From NCBI GenBank assembly GCA_044344145.1, contig JBIJDM010000189.1:1-5943 (forward strand): a stretch of DNA of 5,943 bases. Reading direction: 5' to 3'. The notes under the pieces were generated by a model that was given only the letters and a program-made list of their open reading frames with translations, did no database searches and had not been told where the DNA came from. Positions 4,879-5,943 of this stretch are shown here, in pieces. This stretch comes from JBAXGE01 sp044344145. Lineage in GTDB: Bacteria; Planctomycetota; Phycisphaerae; WQYP01. A program made the translations under genes and the position numbers. Position 1 is the first letter of the stretch. Every line of letters begins with the position of its first letter.

Positions 4879-5943
4879 GTGGAAACCAGTGGTATCAAGC
4901 CGGAGTTGATCACTTCCGTTCTGGATCGCAAATATCGTAACGCCAGTCCCTTTCGCACCCTGTGGACCCTGTATGAGGGCCAGCGGACCAACCTGACCCT
5001 CTCGATTGTCCTGTACATCATCAAACATTCGCCCGTCTGGGCGATGCCCATCATCACCGCCAACATCATCAATGCGGCCCTGCTGGCGGTGGATGGCAGC
5101 AAACTCGGTGATGCCCTCAAAGTCCAATCCGCCTATTCGTCGCTGTGGATTAACGGTCTACTGCTGGCGGTGATGATTCTGCAGAACGTCCCCATGCACA
5201 CGTTGCACGCCTACTTCATGTCGCTGGCGATCCGCAGCATGCAACTGCTGCTGCGGGCGGCGCTGGTCACCCGGCTGCAACAGCTTTCCATGCGCTTTCA
5301 CGCCGATATCCAGACCGGCAAGCTGCAAAGCAAAGTTTTGCGTGATGTGGACGCGGTGGAAAACCTCAGCAAGCAGTTGATCAACAACATCATCTCCGGC
5401 TTTCTCGCCGTGGGCGTGGCGCTCACGGTCACCCTGCTGCGCAAACCCTCGGTGGCATTGTTTTTTGTCCTCACCATTCCGCTGGCCATCCTGATTATGC
5501 ACCTGTTCCGCAACCGCATGAAAAGCCGCAACACCGCCTTCCGCAAGGAAGTGGAAAATATGAGTTCGCAGGTGTCCGAGATGATCGAGATGATCCCCGT
5601 TACCCGCGCCCATGCCAGCGAACAGATCGAACTCACCCGCGTTTACAAACAGTTGCTCAAAATTCGCCACGCCGGGCAGGATTTGGATGTGACCAATGAA
5701 TTGTTTGCCTGCTGCACGTGGGCGACCTTCCAGACCTTCCAATTATTCTGCCTGCTCTTTGTGTGCTGGATGGCCTTCCAAGGCGAAATCCCTGTGGGCG
5801 ATGTGGTGATGTATCAGGGTTTCTTCGCCATGATTATCGGCGCCGTCAGCGGGATTTTGGGCGTATACCCCCAGATTACCACCGGCGTCGAATCCATCCG
5901 TTCGCTGGGCGAGGTGCTGGAATGCCCGGATTTGGAACAAAAC
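4879..5943 (+). CDS. ABC transporter, type I exporter membrane domain (3'-truncated by window)
   Basis: The visible 355 codons encode the transmembrane domain of an ABC exporter half-transporter, and the frame is still open at the window end. Six hydrophobic segments can be placed at about 40-64, 88-112, 168-187, 191-210, 276-300 and 308-330. Family landmarks are the stretch LQQLSMRFHADIQTGKL (133-149) with the following RDVDAVENL, which matches the exporter FF-x-x-x-x-x-G-L-x-S-R-x-x-x-D pattern. The VTRAHASEQIE segment (241-251) and the GEIPVGDVV turn (302-310) also fit. The Walker A, signature and Walker B motifs of the ATPase domain should follow beyond the window. Such proteins act as dimers in the cytoplasmic membrane and export lipids, peptides or drugs; the substrate cannot be told. 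The start is GTG with GAGGAG upstream. The long open frame on the opposite strand (5158-5742) is a shadow. Confidence 0.92.
   Translation, partial: METSGIKPELITSVLDRKYRNASPFRTLWTLYEGQRTNLTLSIVLYIIKHSPVWAMPIITANIINAALLAVDGSKLGDALKVQSAYSSLWINGLLLAVMILQNVPMHTLHAYFMSLAIRSMQLLLRAALVTRLQQLSMRFHADIQTGKLQSKVLRDVDAVENLSKQLINNIISGFLAVGVALTVTLLRKPSVALFFVLTIPLAILIMHLFRNRMKSRNTAFRKEVENMSSQVSEMIEMIPVTRAHASEQIELTRVYKQLLKIRHAGQDLDVTNELFACCTWATFQTFQLFCLLFVCWMAFQGEIPVGDVVMYQGFFAMIIGAVSGILGVYPQITTGVESIRSLGEVLECPDLEQN

Noticed and set aside
5158..5742. Minus-strand open frame of 194 codons opposite the ABC transporter
   Set aside because: The His-, Gln- and Gly-rich translation is typical of the antisense of a high-GC membrane-protein gene, and the plus strand clearly encodes the exporter domain.
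1..5943. CRISPR array, tRNA, rRNA, insertion sequence or phage genes
   Set aside because: No regularly spaced direct repeats, cloverleaf-like segments, transposase motifs or terminal inverted repeats with target duplications were seen on reading both strands.

Overview
This is a bacterial chromosomal window, moderately GC-rich by eye, with compact genes on both strands. It holds one biosynthetic gene, one DNA-repair gene, a surface-sugar activation pair and several envelope proteins. No rRNA, tRNA, CRISPR array, insertion sequence or phage gene was seen. The mix of a lipoprotein alpha/beta hydrolase, an intracellular-type SGNH hydrolase, a DUF2752 protein and a type I ABC exporter half fits the Planctomycetes/Verrucomicrobia group. 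That placement is an impression from gene content, not a demonstrated taxonomy.

Left part (1-1884): trpA, the tryptophan synthase alpha subunit, lies on the minus strand. A possible start of another minus-strand gene follows it at the window edge. trpB is not directly upstream of trpA. Instead a 174-bp intergenic region with two roughly mirror-image promoter candidates separates trpA from a plus-strand lipoprotein hydrolase. The lipoprotein gene ends at a strong 11-bp hairpin terminator.

Middle (1895-3447): a minus-strand pair encodes a short RmlA-like sugar-1-phosphate nucleotidyltransferase followed by an SGNH/GDSL hydrolase. The hydrolase start is ambiguous. A TAATG junction would allow a 233-residue form, but a perfect AAGGAG site 81 bases later points to a GTG start and a 206-residue protein. 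That Shine-Dalgarno site lies in the arm of a perfect 8-bp hairpin.

Right part (3448-5943): three plus-strand genes follow. mutM (formamidopyrimidine-DNA glycosylase) has all key residues. A small DUF2752 membrane protein has a perfect TATAAT placed so that its mRNA may be leaderless. The last gene is an ABC exporter subunit whose membrane domain is present and whose ATPase domain lies beyond the window.

Nothing here amounts to a clearly new system. The most interesting points are regulatory: the hairpin-masked ribosome site, the apparent leaderless start, the symmetric divergent promoters and the dyad before the ABC gene. The DUF2752/ABC-exporter neighbourhood is the best lead of unknown function.
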